Shown one piece after another: positions 22,585 to 35,890 of a DNA stretch of 64,000 bases. The notes beneath the pieces are model-generated. The model searched no databases, had not been told where the DNA came from, and saw only the letters and a list, made by a program, of their open reading frames with translations. The first letter of the stretch is position 1, and the number at the start of each line of letters is the position of its first letter. The translations under genes were made by a program, and so were the position numbers. This stretch comes from Allium sativum. Lineage: Eukaryota; Streptophyta; Magnoliopsida; Asparagales; Amaryllidaceae. The stretch covers positions 36,138,501-36,202,500 of the forward strand of contig CM060923.1 in the NCBI GenBank assembly GCA_030737875.1. The letters are read 5' to 3'.

Positions 22585-23281
22585 TGTAGGATCTAAGTTA
22601 ACCCTAGAGGAAGGGGGGTGAATAGGGTTTATCACAGATTTTCACAAAGTAAATAAATAATGATAGCACAGATAATAATCAAAATAAATGCTGAAAATAA
22701 ATAACACACAGATATACCGAGCTTCGGCAAAACCCTGCCTACTGTTGCATTCTCCAAGGTTTCTACTAGGAGTTAAAACAATCTCTACGCTTACAATTCC
22801 CTGTAAACTCGCGACACTCGCTCCCAACTATTCTTAACCCTACGCTCAAAACCCTGCACTGGTTTCTATCCCCGAAACCAGATTTCTCCGAATTACAAAT
22901 TCCGTAATTCGTCTTCCCTAGATTTTACAGATCTAGAAACTGTTTGTTTGTTTTATGAATTAAACAAAAAAAATGTAAATAAAAAAAAACAGAAAAAACC
23001 ATAGGATTTAAAATAATGGTTATCCCCTTTTGTTTAACACTTGGCCGGCCTCTTTTATTTTGCTTCACTCCTTTTCACTTGAGCCCGATCACTTTTGTTA
23101 CTCTCTGAAAAAAATGGTAGCGGCTTCAAGGAAATCAAACTAGGGTTACTCTTGCTTTGACCCAAATCAATTCGACTCCTGATGAATCAATATGCTGCGA
23201 TTTCTCTGATGAACTTTGAAGAATTGGATGCTCTCTGTAGTCACGATTTGGTTGTTCTTAACTGAAAACAGTGTGAGTATT
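22585..23281 (-). repeat. Element E left (3') LTR, segment 1
   Basis: It starts TGTAGGATCT and is collinear with 49278-49967. It stops at GAGTATT, where the plastid mosaic begins. Confidence 0.9.
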
Positions 23282-23296
23282 TCTTACCGCACTTTT

Positions 23297-23505
23297 GAAA
23301 TAGGAATCCATTTTCTGAAAAATCCTGGGTTTCGTGCTTTGGTGAGTCGTCCGAGATACTTTCGATGACCTACGTTGTGTTGAAGGGATATCTATATGAT
23401 CCCATCGATTGCGTAAGGCCCGCGATAGCAACAGAATCGGGGAAAGTATGCAGTAAAGACAGTTCTTTTCTATTATATTTAGTATTAGTTAGTGATCTTG
23501 GCTTG
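23297..23505 (+). other. Plastid inverted-repeat spacer fragment (rps12-trnV region, probable)
   Basis: The stretch around AATCCTGGGTTTCGTGCTTT, GATATCTATATGATCCCATC and CTTTTCTATTATATTTAGTA matches, from memory, the plastid spacer between the rps12 3' exons and trnV-GAC. The exact plastid location should be treated as probable. Plastid origin is also supported by the clear plastid gene fragments that follow. Confidence 0.6.
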
Positions 23506-23520
23506 GTGGCCTTCTAACTC

Positions 23521-23673
<153 letters not shown>

Positions 23674-23906
23674 TCAGTCCCGAAATAGGATCTCATGAAT
23701 AGAGAAATGAATTTCTCTATTTTTGCGAAAGGGAAGACGAAGAGCAAAATGGAACAAATTCACACCGTGGAGATTATTTCATTTGTTATTCAATATTTCA
23801 ATTTATTTCTTCAATGAAAAATTGAAACATGAGAATTCTCTCTAGGGGTATGTACATAAGAGAGAGACCCGTCTCGGTATCTGGGTAACAATTTGTGTTT
23901 TGGGGT

Positions 23907-24107
23907 TTATGGCATATATGTTTGGAACAGATTCCATTTTGAGAGATTTGAAAAAGCACTATCTCGTTGAAAGGTTCCATACATCTGCCCTTTCTCAACG
24001 TATTTCTTTAGACAAAGACTCCGTTTTTTCCTCTTTCCGGATGGTAAATATTTCTCAGAACATGGAGTGTGAATAAAACTCATGTTTGAATTGAAATAAT
24101 AGTTCAA
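23907..24107 (-). pseudogene. ycf2: ycf2 fragment
   Basis: The minus strand encodes [20 protein letters not shown], then [20 protein letters not shown] and [15 protein letters not shown]. This is a well-conserved internal stretch of the very large plastid Ycf2 protein. The plastid match ends abruptly after the Pro, where a stop follows and the sequence changes. About 65 codons are kept out of more than 2000. Confidence 0.88.
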
Positions 24108-24244
24108 ACTGCACTCAAAGGTAGGGCATTTCCCATTGATATAGGGACTTCTGTTTCATCTCATTGAAAGATTGATTAGTTTTATTTAACAATAAAATAA
24201 AAAATCACTAGTTACTAATAATCTGTCTCACTTTCACTAAAGCC

Positions 24245-24394
24245 TGTATTTGTATTTTAGAACTCCTTATAACAACCTATGTCTTCTGTTATCATTTCCA
24301 ATTGGACGGTCCATTAATTCAATTAGAAGAGGATGCTAAATGGATAAATGTTTTCAGTTTTCACTGGAGACTGGGAATCGACGGACTTTCCATA
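24245..24394 (+). pseudogene. ndhD: ndhD fragment (NAD(P)H dehydrogenase subunit 4)
   Basis: Fifty codons in one frame read [20 protein letters not shown], then [10 protein letters not shown] and [12 protein letters not shown]. This is the N-terminal part of plastid NdhD, a membrane subunit of the NDH complex. The match breaks after the Ile codon, where ndhB sequence begins in the opposite orientation. Confidence 0.9.
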
Positions 24395-24543
24395 TTGATA
24401 AGACCATTCACTATTTCTTGAAGCTCGATCTCCCTCCCAGATGAACCATATAGCCAAGAGAAACCATGAACTAGAATAGAAGAGCTTGCCCCGCCCATGA
24501 GTAAATATTTCGTAGTAGCCTCATTATACCGTACATCTCTCTT
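24395..24543 (-). pseudogene. ndhB: ndhB fragment (NAD(P)H dehydrogenase subunit 2)
   Basis: The minus strand reads [20 protein letters not shown], then [15 protein letters not shown] and [13 protein letters not shown]. This is an internal transmembrane part of plastid NdhB. It is joined head-on to the ndhD piece on its left and to accD on its right with almost no filler. Confidence 0.92.
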
Positions 24544-24550
24544 GAGAGAT

Positions 24551-24649
24551 GTCATTATTGCTGAACCAAACACGTACATTGCTTTCGAAGGTAAAAGAGT
24601 AGTTGAACAAACATTGAATAAAACAGTACCCGACGGTTCACAAGCAGTC
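24551..24649 (+). pseudogene. accD: accD fragment (acetyl-CoA carboxylase beta subunit)
   Basis: Thirty-three codons read [20 protein letters not shown] and then [13 protein letters not shown]. This is part of the carboxyltransferase domain of plastid AccD. The usual protein has Ala at two of the changed positions. The joint to the ndhB piece shares the short word GAGAGATGT. Confidence 0.9.
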
Positions 24650-24838
24650 TCGATCAATATGGAAATGAAATACTACATAATTTCTTTCTTATTTTTTGTT
24701 CTTTGTTTATGCATAATTTTATGTTATTCAGTAGATCAATAGAAAATTTAGAAAGTTCTTTATAATTATAATATAAGGTTTCCATTTTTGAATAATTTCA
24801 TTTATTTTAAGTAATTGATTGGTCGTAGAAAAAATATA

Positions 24839-25604
24839 CTGAATTTGACTTCTGCTCTTTGAAATTGTCAAATTGGTTTTCGATAGTGATTGACGATGAT
24901 GATAGGTGTTAAATAGGGTTTCAAGTCCGAGATTTTCTCTGATTTTGTGTTTGATTTGGTCTGCGAAATTATTGGGTCTATGATATCCTTGGCTTTGAAT
25001 TGGTCTAGTTTTAAATATCCAGTCTTTCTGGAATATACTCCGAGATGAAGTTATTGGCTTTGAAATTTTGGGGTTTGATCTTTTCTTCCGAGTTTTCAAA
25101 TTTAAATTTGGCTATATATATATTTTTATTTCTGGAAAAAGTTATTTGCGGCTTCTGGAACTGTACTTTGAACTTTGTCTTTGAATTTGTCCATAAAAAA
25201 AAACTGATATGAACAATTACTTTCTTGATCTAGTTGAGAGCTGATACTACTTTTGAATACATGAATAGGGACAACTAAACTTGACTTTTTCAATGTTTAT
25301 TTTCCTTGAATTTGAACTGGTAAGAACATATATAATACTTGATCAATTTTTGCGCTGATATTGTTCTTTGAGGTATTCGGCATGTTTTATTGACAAAACT
25401 GATACTACAGTTGATCCTTCACTTTGTTATAAAAAAAACTGCATTGTTTTGAATCATTCCTGCCATATTTTTATCTCTGCGATCCTGATTCATTTTACTT
25501 TTACTTGCTGTATCCTCTTATAGTTTGCATGTCGAACCTGAAACTTGTTTTGCTTCATTTACTTGCTTTATGCTGCATTATTTGTTCTGCACTATGGCTG
25601 CACT

Positions 25605-25644
<40 letters not shown>

Positions 25645-25723
25645 TGTTCCAACTGTTTGAACTGTCTTATCTGTCATGCTCCATTGTGTTGTATGCTGCA
25701 TTGAATATTGGCTGCTCCATTTT
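24839..25723 (-). repeat. Element E left LTR, segment 2, with (TA)n tract
   Basis: Collinear with 49968-50869 of the right LTR. It contains a pure (TA)n run at about 25609-25640, where the right LTR has (CT)n followed by interrupted (TA)n. It ends in ATTTT (25719-25723), the left target copy of the next insertion. Confidence 0.9.
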
Positions 25724-28700
25724 CGTAACGACCCAGGGAAAAATTCGATGCTCGAATTTTCGACAACAATACCTAATCCCATATTACTTGCAAAAAACCT
25801 AAGTATCGAATCCCAGATTGTTATTAGAAAGAATTTAGAGGGTGAGAATAGAAAGAAAGAATACTAGAATAGAAGAAAGAAGAAAAACACCACATCAGAA
25901 TCTCACAGCGGAACAGATAAAATATAATATAACAAATCATTTTATACAAAAGAACAGTATATACATACCAACCATCAGAGTACAACATATATCAGACATA
26001 GCGGAGTAATAACTTTATATAACTAGCGGTGAAACCGCCTGCTTCCAACTCCTGAAACTCCAAGCGGTACCTAACGTGGCAATATACTCGGTCTAACCCG
26101 AGCACATTTGAAGCAAAGCAAAATACACCGGGTCAGTCTGGAATACTTTCAATGATAAATTCACAGAACACACAACTTGTTTAACTTTGGGAAATTCCTT
26201 TCTGAAATCGAAAGATAATAGTAAGACCAGCCCACACATAAACACGGACGGTTTTTATCTTACTATAACCCAAAACATTTCTGAAAATCATACTTTGTTT
26301 TGATATTATAATAAAGGCTAAATACAAATAGATAACAATCTAGCGGAACGCTTGCATCTCACGCTCCACATATATAGTATACAATCAAAAACGCGGGCTC
26401 TTATTAGAAATTGGATTCTGATCATAACAAGGTATGGGACCACCTCCTGATAGTGTATCTCTAGAGGCGAATACTCTGGGTTCAACAAGAACGTCTTGCA
26501 ACCCGGCCCACACATGATCGACCACTCATTTCGCTTGAGTGTATCGAATGTATATCACCAACGGTTGGGATCAACAACCATTTCCCAAAAAGGGACAGCA
26601 TCGAATATAGATTAAAGAAGCAAATGGAATTTCTCTAGATAGGTGATTATACACCCTAATGGGAGCGACCCACATAGCCATGCTGCTTGCCCGAGTTTTG
26701 TCATTTCCCGGTTGATGAGGCTTGAGGCTAGAACTTAACTTTTTAAACATCTGGTCATCGTCCACTTTGAATGCCACATTGTCAGATCTGTCAAATCACT
26801 AATTGACGTCCACAAATATACTCTGGGTATAAAAGAAATGCCCTTCTTCGCCACCAACTCGGTATATTTGTTAAAATCAACGTATGTGGTTTAAAGGAAA
26901 TAATCTATCAGACATTCGTCCATACAAGTCATCCAGGAATAGGATGAACCGAAGACACCCTCCTATTGCATCCAATATAGGAATCACCCCATGGATCAGT
27001 AGCGAGTAGTCCTTGCAATCTGTAGATTTCAACCACGACAGAATCACAAATCAAATAACTCTCGTTGCAAGCCAGAGAAATTTGACAAGTAGTCCTTCTG
27101 CTTATGAAGATCCACGGTCTTCAATTGCTCCATCTTCAATTACCATCTTCACGTATTTGTTGGTCGGAATAGTTTTCGAATATAAATTCAATCCCGGTCT
27201 TTCCGTACCAATAATCGTATTGGTCGGGTTTGGTAGTCGGTGATTTAACTATCAAATAACAAAGGTAAGAATAAAATGAGTTTGCTGATTCAATATTTGA
27301 CATTACCTGGCCTATTTAAAATATATTTAACAAATGGTAAATCAACTTTAAAATCTTTCAATATATTAAAAACATTATATTTATTCTTATTTATAACAAA
27401 AATATTTTAAATCCTTTGGAGCACGTATATATGTATATACTCAACTTTTCATTTCTTTTGGAAATATCAATATATTTCTTCTAAACCTTTTTCCCTTTCT
27501 TTAGATACAAGTATATCGATATATACATATATATATAATACTTAATGGTATAAAATACGTTATCGATTTTGATATGGCAAAGCAAATGTCAAACAATAAT
27601 TTAAAACCAACTAATTTTATTTACGTTGTAACTAACATTTTAGTATTATTCATTATTCCAAAATCTAGCACTCATATTCGATACTTCTCGTATGGAATAT
27701 CACATTAATCACATCACCTTTCACTCGTTTCAAATTAATACCCTTCCTCGATAATAATGAAGTCGTTCAAGTTGGGGTATTTTATTTACCTCTCAGACCT
27801 TGATCGACAACGTTCTTATCTCAGAATAATATCAGTTCGCCACTTAACCACTGATATTAAAATCTCATTTACCACCTTGATTTCAAAATCTGGTTTTATT
27901 ACCCGTTTCTTATATTTGAAATCCTCGTTCAAAAATCCCTTTACTTAATTCCTTTATTTAAGTAAACATCCACTAAAACACAACATTAACTTCAAGTATT
28001 ATTTCACTTATAACATTTTGATTGATAATGTAAATCCCTCGTCAAATAATTTGATTCCATCTATTTGGGCATTTCTAAAATAAAGCTTCTCTTGGATACG
28101 AATCCACTTTCCAACTTCTTTGCAACAAGAACTCCTTACTTGGATTCTATTTCCAAAACACACTCCAATTGTATGCATTTTTCTCTTCGTTTGACAACCT
28201 TACCACAATTACAGTGCTCTCTCAATTCAATTCTCTAATATTTGAAGTTATCACTTTGGTTTTATTTTTAAAACCTCATTTCAAACCTCACTCGGATTTT
28301 TCCCAAAACACCTATACAAATCTGTTTACCATCACTATATTTTAGTCTATTCTTAATCTATTAACCCTTTTCCTTTAAAGTTTCATTTCAGTTGAACTCA
28401 CTTTACTTGACTTAACAATTAAGTAAAAATCTTATTTAAATCACTGAACTCTATTTACAAATCCCATTAACCAATCACGTTTGAACCCTGGATTATAAAT
28501 CCCTTTATAACTCTTATCGCTCCTTTTGGTCAAACCATATCGCCACTAAATTACTTCTCGAATGAATCCCAATTAAAAGCCATCATTCTAATTATTATTA
28601 ATTAAAATAATAATTAACTATATTAAAAATAATTAACTTTGCTATTAACTAAAAAGTAGTATAATTATGATTTTGCAATGCTTATTAAAAAAATAATTAA

Positions 28701-31700
28701 TGTCATTAACACTAACCAATTCAATAATTCTTTTAATTTATAGTTAATCGGAGATTAACTAATAATTTAACACTAAACAACTCGATTCCTTTAAATTATA
28801 GTTAGTCAAAGATTAACTAATATCTTTCACTATTCGTTAAACATAATGAATATTCAGTAAATTTAAACCAAATTACTGCAATTATCAATTTCAACTAAAG
28901 ACGGTCGATTTTGTCAACCGTATATCAGTTAGCAGTTAACTGATTTTCATTTGTAATTTCCCCTTCTTTTTTTAAATTAAATAAATAACTTAATTAATTT
29001 AAAACGCCATTTAATTGTTTTAAAAACAATTGTTCTATTTTACCAACCCGTAAGTAATTTCTGTGGTTTCTACTTTTAACTTGCATAAACCATTTCAATC
29101 ATTTCTCTTATAACTCGATTTAAAATATTTATTTATGAATTTCTAATTTAATTATTTATATAAAATGACTGAAGAGATTCAGTTCGGTTATAAAATAATT
29201 TATAACTTTAACACTGCGTCAATTCACCGAATGGTAGACCGACATCTGAAACAACACGTTTTAGGCCATTCACCGCCAATTACCCAATCAACACTTCGAT
29301 TGATTTTAAACCCAACACAGGTGAATATCCATTCAACCATCATGCTCAAACAGGTTTTACTACTATATAAGGTTCAATCAGTTCAAATATAAATAAGATA
29401 AAACAAACAGCAGATATAATATTTGAGGAATCCGGTTGGATTCCTCCAACCTGTTCTTCCCTGCATCACAGCTCGTGATACATTCCATAACAATATATGA
29501 AATAAATTTTATTTGATCGACTAATTTAAAACGATGAAATATAAATAACAGCAACCAATCAAACAATAACAGCCAATAGCAACCAATCAACCAATTTATA
29601 CTTTTTTTAAAGGTAAATTATATTTTAATATGAATTTACCACATCACAAGGTTCCAAAAGGTGTGAGAATTAACTCACCAGATTATTCGGTTGGCGGTTG
29701 ACGCGTTTGTCCCTTTTAATTTCAGTCGAGCGTTTGAAATTATCTGAAATTTCAATTGTGTCAAATCAGTGCCTAGTCAGTGTCATTGCCTAGGTCTCAT
29801 CCCTGCGATCCCAACGGATCCTGTTTCGCGCAATTCCGTTAACGTATGAATAAGTTATCGAGTTTATAAGTTATAACCATTTAAATGAATTATAAATAAT
29901 TAATTAATGTTACCTTTACCTTAATTAAATCACCCATTGACCACTCCTTAATCCACATCATTAGCGTTAACCGGCTCCCCCATCTCTCACGCGTTTTCCC
30001 CAATTTTAACATTAGAAACCCGATCGTGCTTCTCTTTTCTTGATTCTGAAGACCGAACTCCCACCACGAGACCGTCCGAGCCTCATACCTCCGTCGACAG
30101 TGCACCTGGACTGACCACGCCGCCGCCGCTTTGAAGCCCTTTCCACCAACTCCACTCGCCAGAGCCAGCGACCCCCACCTCGCCTCCAACTGGCCAGAAA
30201 CCGGACCTAACCAAGCTCCGTTCGTCCCCTGATTTACGCTGCCACGCACCTCCTGACACCACCACACCGCCACCATTCAACTCGACGGACCTCCCCGCTA
30301 CTTTCCTTCTGACGTTCGACCCTGATAATCACCATGGCCGCCGGAAATTCACAAATACCCAAAAACACTACCTCCGTTCATCTCCTCGCCACGGCTTCCA
30401 CCAACCACCAGAGAATACCGGATCAGTGCCAAATCGAAGCCTGAACTTCCCTATTCATTCTCCAACAGGTCTGAGCTTCTGAAATTGACCACGTCTCCTC
30501 CAAGTCAGCAAAGAATGAAACAAGTTTTTCACCTTCCCTCGCGATTTCCGGCCACCACACTAGACGAAACCTCCCCAAATTTTTACCTTAGCTAGCCATC
30601 GATCCGATCTATAACTTTGCTTCAGATTCCCATGGCTGATTCATCCCAGAACGGAAGATATAAATTAATTTGTGTATAGTGGCTTTTTTGCAAAATTATG
30701 AGGCTGGAAAAATTGATGGACGGGAATGAACATAAATTTGGGTTGAAAGGAATGTATATATAAATGAAAATAATATTTGTTTAAGTTGATGTGACTAAGG
30801 ATATTTTCTTTCGTGTCTATCGCAATTTTAAACGTTGTTTATTGGCTTCTGCGCTCGCATACAAACCCCGTTCATGATGCGAATGGACGACATAGTATAA
30901 TTTGACGTTACGGTCCTAACGAAACTTGTTTCATTGAATTCCGAGCCTGTTTGCTCGAATGGCGCTCGTTCACGTCCAAATGGTCGTTTTATTTGCATTT
31001 TATTTTTCCACGCTCACAGAATTACTCTGATTGACGTGCAACTCGAAATCTAGCAATAATTAACTGTTGCGGTCCCACAAAATATGTTTTTGTCGAAAAC
31101 GAAGGTCGTTTGAATAAAGTCCCTTTTATAACTGCCCAATTCAAATAAAATAAAGCAATTTTAAAATACTTCAATATAATAATATTAAAATATTAAAATT
31201 GGCCATACACGACCGGAATTTCATATATTACCAAGATAAAATATCTCGGGTTGAATTCCAAGCCAAATCGATATTATAAATATTTAAAACCCCTTTATTT
31301 TATATAAATAAACGTTATAATTAATAAATGAATTCCATAGCGACTATTTCAAGATTTGATTTGGATATAAAAAAAATCTACAACACGAAAACTTGATTTT
31401 TCTCTTCCATTAAAAAAAATATTATCCAACAGATTCGGACATTTCTTATTTTGAGAAAATCCGACTCATTTTGGATCCTATACAGCCGTTTAAAGTTCAA
31501 AACGCCATATTACGAACTACAGCGCCACTGCAGCTCGATTTATAATATAATTATAAATTAAATGTTCTGACGTCGTTTTAATAACGAATATATTAATATA
31601 ATTTAATATAAATCACATTTAAACCATTTTAAATAGCTCGTTCACACTATACAGAAAAATCAACATTTTCCAAATATCCCGAAAATAAAATATTCAAATT

Positions 31701-31792
31701 AAAATGGTCAAATCCCATTATTTAAACTCAAATCAATATTTTAGATAAATTAAATATTTCAAATAAATGGTTAGAAAATACGGGACATTACA
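25724..31792 (-). mobile_element. 6.1-kb non-coding LTR-like element in element E LTR
   Basis: It starts CGTAACGACCC and ends GGGACATTACA. The flanks are ATTTT (25719-25723) and ATTTC (31793-31797), and the intact right LTR of E has a single ATTTC at that place, which proves the insertion. On the minus strand it has TGTAATGTCCC at its start, a GC-rich block at about 29990-30620, and then a segment resembling the element at 59815 (CATACG...CGGAA...GATCG around 29760-29860). It has no gag or pol motif. Open frames such as 29890-30276 lie in the GC-rich block and look incidental. It is probably a long solo LTR or a non-autonomous element. Confidence 0.75.
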
Positions 31793-32348
31793 ATTTCTAT
31801 TTGTATTGTTCACCTTTTCTGTCAAGTTTGTGACACTGGCTCCACCACTTTATTAACCCATATATGTGCACTGTCTTGTATTTGTGTATTCATACTTGGG
31901 CACTGTCCTGTTTCATATACATGATCCCAGTCTTGACCATACATATGTATATATAAATTAAAGTCTGCACCATTCTTTTTACTGTCATCATGTAGATAAG
32001 CTTGTGCTTGCACCATCAACTTGAGTTTAACTCGACCATACATGTCCATCACCATGTAGCTGTATGAATTTGTCCTATTCTTGTTATTTGCATGCAACCT
32101 GATTGTTGTGACCTCATCCATGTAGCTGTACCATTGTTTATTGATTTGCTTGTTCATGTTTAAATTTTTCTTGTTGCTCGATCATTCTTGTTTACCACTT
32201 TCACCACACCCTTGCATGTCTATGTTGCTCCTGACTTGGTACATGCATCACCATATACACTGGCCTTTATTTGGAACTTGTTGCATTACTTTCTATTTGT
32301 GATCGACACATTTTTGATCTTGCCCAGTTTTGTATTGATCATGCATAT
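31793..32348 (-). repeat. Element E left LTR, segment 3
   Basis: Collinear with about 50870-51420 of the right LTR (for example CATGATCCCAGTCTTGACCA in both). It ends at the chromovirus insertion. Confidence 0.9.
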
Positions 32349-34131
32349 TGTAACGACACACATTCTACGCATCGGAGGATCGTAGTATATTTATTTCTTG
32401 CTCGTAAGGAGCCGTATGGTCGTGTGACATTGGGGGACGACTATTGGGGTCATTTCCCATGTTCATGATTTTTTCCTATTTTTAAATGACCATTTTGCCC
32501 CTAGCTGATCTTGTTTCGACTATAACTTTTGATTGGAAAGGAGTTTTGAACTAAAACCACTTCCATTAGATCCGGATGATGGTTTAACTTTCTATAGAGT
32601 GGTCACATTAGCCAAATGGACTTACCGTTTGGGAGATATGGCTGAAACAAGGTTTAGAAGGTGAAAAACAACTTAACCGGGCTTAATTGGGTAATTAACA
32701 GCTAGGCCGAATGGGGTGTTTCGGGATTTGGAGTATTTAAGGGCTGCTAGGGTTTAGAGAACACCCTTTTCTCATTTCTCAGCCGCCACTTATCATTCCT
32801 CTCAATCTAGCAATGACCTCCAACATCTAAAACACCTCCAGATCACCGTTTAATAGTGTATTGGCTTAATCTACATCAAATCAAAGGGAAATAGCACCAA
32901 ATCAAGTTCGGAACTGCTGTATAGCCTTAGGGACAGCGCCAAACATAAGATAATTTCAGATTTGGTATTTTGTTTGTGGCTAAGGTGAGTGATTTGCATA
33001 GTTCCTCACTAATTATGGTTAATTAAGGGTAATTAGTGTTAATTAGCGAATTTAAACGTGTCTAAATTCTGGAAAAATATTTATAAATTTCTAAATATTG
33101 TTTTAGGCCTCTGTTAGAAAATTTGGTTAAGTTTTTCTAATCATATCATTAGTTATGCTTAAACATGATTAAGGAAAATATAGGTTTTTGGGTATGTTTG
33201 ATCTGTTTTGACATGTTAATTCATTGTTTTGGTGTTTATGGTTAGTCCTCTATGTTGCTATGTCTGTATGGTATGCTTTGTGATTGATTAGAAGAGTTAG
33301 AATGGTCGAAAACGCCGTCGTATGGTGTAAAACAGTCGCTGGAAAAGTTGCAGGAAATGTGCAGAGTGATCATCGCAAGGATTTGGGTGATCAAAGTAGT
33401 GGATATCGTATTCTTTACGCACTGAGTGAGAGATGTGAGGATGGTTGCTATGCTTGATTGTTTGACATCATTATGACATGTACACCCCCACCCCCGTATC
33501 CTTTACACCATATGTTAGTGGCACCTTAGAGTATTGTATGGTATGTTGTGCTAACTCTTTGGTTGCAGGTCCAGGTTCAGGTATGGTTTAGTATACCTGT
33601 TATTGTTCGGTTTTGCTGCTTATCGCTCATACCAGAATTTTGTCTGACCCAGAGTTTTATGTCTCTTCTTATTACTCTGGGTGCTCTTAAACGAGCAGAC
33701 TAGAGACTGGTTAGCTGGTCGCGCACGAGTAGCTGTCCGGAGACGAGCAGGAGCTTACACGTACTATTCTATATATATTCTCCCTGTGTCGCTGTTGGTC
33801 ACTACTTTGGGCATTAGTAGTGTACCTTTCCTTTCTTTTGCTTTAGAGACAGTTTTAAAGTTGTAATAATGATAAAGTGGAACATAAACTGTATTTGTAT
33901 TTCTGTTGCTATGATGGTTATGGTTTAGTTTTCAGCTTATGCACTGTCTCGCCTGTTTTATGTCAAGTATGTTATTATTATATTTTATTCCATGCGTTGT
34001 GAGACATTCTACAAGTTCCTTGTTAGTTCAAATTCCTTTCCTTTCTCTTTGACGACCATCCCGTGCTGGTTGGACAATGGCACAGCGCACTTTCATTGGA
34101 AATGTCGGCTGGTGTGGGGCGGGCCGTCACA
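32349..34131 (+). repeat. Chromovirus 5' LTR, 1.78 kb
   Basis: It starts TGTAACGACAC and ends CCGTCACA. A TATA-like TATTTAAGGGC lies at 32734-32744, followed by a GC-balanced transcribed leader. Compared with the 3' LTR it lacks an 805-bp segment at GCAGAGT (33361-33367). Confidence 0.92.
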
Positions 34132-34133
34132 CT

Positions 34134-34145
34134 TGGTATTAGAGC
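34134..34145 (+). promoter_or_regulatory. Chromovirus primer-binding site
   Basis: TGGTATTAGAGC lies two bases after the LTR. The usual site for initiator tRNA-Met is TGGTATCAGAGC, so there is one C-to-T change. Confidence 0.85.
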
Positions 34146-34330
34146 TCTAGGTTGCGTAGTTGACCTAGGGAACGACACCAGGGATAGATAGTACGTATAT
34201 GAGGGCGTGTATTTGTCATATTTTGGTTTTCAAAAGCTATATATATACTATTAGTATATTTAAGGATGAAGTCGCATAGCACTGGCACCACTGAAGAGAT
34301 GGTTAATCGTTTCTCTTTACAGATCGAACG

Positions 34331-35286
34331 ATGAGCCGATATACGAGGGATACTGGTAGAGGAGCTAATAATGGGAATGCTCCTGATATGAGGACGATGT
34401 TCACTGACCTCATGAGAGAGATGCTTAGGGATGTTCAGAGGGCTTCTCCTAATGCTGCAAATGGCGGTGGTGTAGCAGTGCAGGTGCCTAGAGCCGATTT
34501 CGCCAAGCTTTGCAAGGATTACACTAGTCTTGGTGGGAAGCCGCTCCGCGGAACGGAATCAGCCACAGAAGTTCAGGATTGGCTGGATAGCTGTGAGCGT
34601 ATCTTCGAAGATTTGGGTATCGAGGATGTGATGAAGAGGAAGTTAGCATCCCATCAGCTGCACGGACGGGCAATGAATTGGTGGAATGCTATTAAGGAAG
34701 CTACTCCAGAGGATCAAGTTACATAGGATCAGTTTAAGGCCCGATTCAGTGATAAGTTCATCCCAGCTGCCCAGAAGTCAGAGTTGTTTAGGAAATTTCT
34801 GGAGCTTAAGAATAATTGTAGGGCAGTCTCGGAGTACATTGCAGAGTTCAATACCCTATCGAAATATGGATTATCCCTTATTGATACTGCCGAGAAGAAA
34901 AATGAAATGTTCATAACAGCCTTAGATCAGTACTTGGGGAAAGGCTTATAAACCAGGTCGATGAGACGTTTGAATCGATTGTGGGGAAAGATTTGAGATC
35001 AGAGAGTCTATACCCTAAGTCGAAGACTGAGGTTGCATCTGCAGAGGAGCCGAAGCCGCAAGCGAGCGGTGGAGGCAAGAATGGTTCTCAGAATAAGAGA
35101 AAGCAGAATCAGACCAAGTGTGGTCAGAAGAAAAAGAATAAGAAAGTTGTTGAGTGCTTCAGTTGTGGTCAGAAGGGCCACTATGCTAAAGAATGTCGGG
35201 CCAAGCCAGCGAATAGAAAGTGCTTCAACTATAGCCAAGTGGGACATCACAAGGACAAGTGTCCGCAACCCCCTAAAGAAAAGTAG
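34331..35286 (+). pseudogene. Chromovirus gag
   Basis: It starts MSRYTRDTGRGANNGN and continues with the gag core (DFAKLCKDYTSLGGKPLRGT, WLDSCERIFEDLGI, ASHQLHGRAMNWWNAI). TAG at 34724-34726 lies in VT*DQFKARF, where Trp is usual (TGG to TAG). Reading then continues in frame (FRKFLELKNN, EYIAEFNTLSKYG), with a shift near 34950. Two zinc knuckles follow. The first, CFSCGQKGHYAKEC (35155-35196), is complete. The second, CFNYSQVGHHKDKC (35221-35262), has lost its second Cys to Tyr. TAG at 35284-35286 separates gag from protease, where CAG is likely ancestral. Confidence 0.9.
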
Positions 35287-35289
35287 ATT

Positions 35290-35890
35290 GTGAAAGCATA
35301 TGCTATCAATGTTGTTCCTTGTTCATCGAATGCCCCAACTGCGGTGGAGAAAGGAAATAATGTCGTCATTCAAGGTATGCTTTCTGTTTATGATGTTCCT
35401 GTTCGAGTATTGTTTGATATCGGAGCTTCCCGTTCCTTCATATCTAGTGACCTGGTAGATAGGTTGGGATTGGAACCCGAGATAGTCGATAGACCTTTAG
35501 GGGTGATGAACCCGATTAGTGGTTCGACTAGCCTTAGTATGATTTTTCGTAATGTGGTCTTATTGAGTCATGGATGCATGTTTGTTTGTGATTGCTTTGT
35601 TTTGGGCTTTACTGGGCTTGGCAATACTTTGGGAATCGATTGGCTCCAAAGATACGGGGTGGTGGTAGACTGTGAGGGCTTTTTGGTGACAGTTAGAGCA
35701 GACGATAGGAAGAGGGTAGTGTTTGGTGGTATATCTAGTGATGGGGTAATAGCTAGTTTTCTAAATTCCCTCGACATCCCGCATGATGATTTGTCAGATG
35801 TGCCCGTGGCTGGCCAGTATCCGGACGTCTTCGAGGAAGTGACCGGATTTCCACCACACTGAGAGATTAAGTTTCGTATTGATTTAGAAA
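35290..35890 (+). pseudogene. Chromovirus aspartic protease
   Basis: The frame contains VRVLFDIGASRSFISSDLVD, the catalytic loop. The usual DSGAS reads DIGAS, so the Asp is kept but the Ser is changed. GNTLGIDWLQRYGVVVDCEG follows, equivalent to the DxILGMDWLxxYxAxIDC strand of plant chromoviral proteases. The frame ends with a stop at 35860-35862, just before EIKFRIDLEKDARPI, the start of RT, where the usual protein reads straight through. Confidence 0.88.

Noticed and set aside
23907..24649. Functional plastid genes in the nucleus
   Set aside because: Each fragment is a small part of its gene, with no transit peptide or promoter, and they run into each other in mixed orientation.
29890..30280. 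Overlapping frames up to 128 codons on the minus strand, Gly/Trp-rich
   Set aside because: They sit in the GC-rich block of the 6.1-kb element, and composition explains the openness. No start context or domain is visible.
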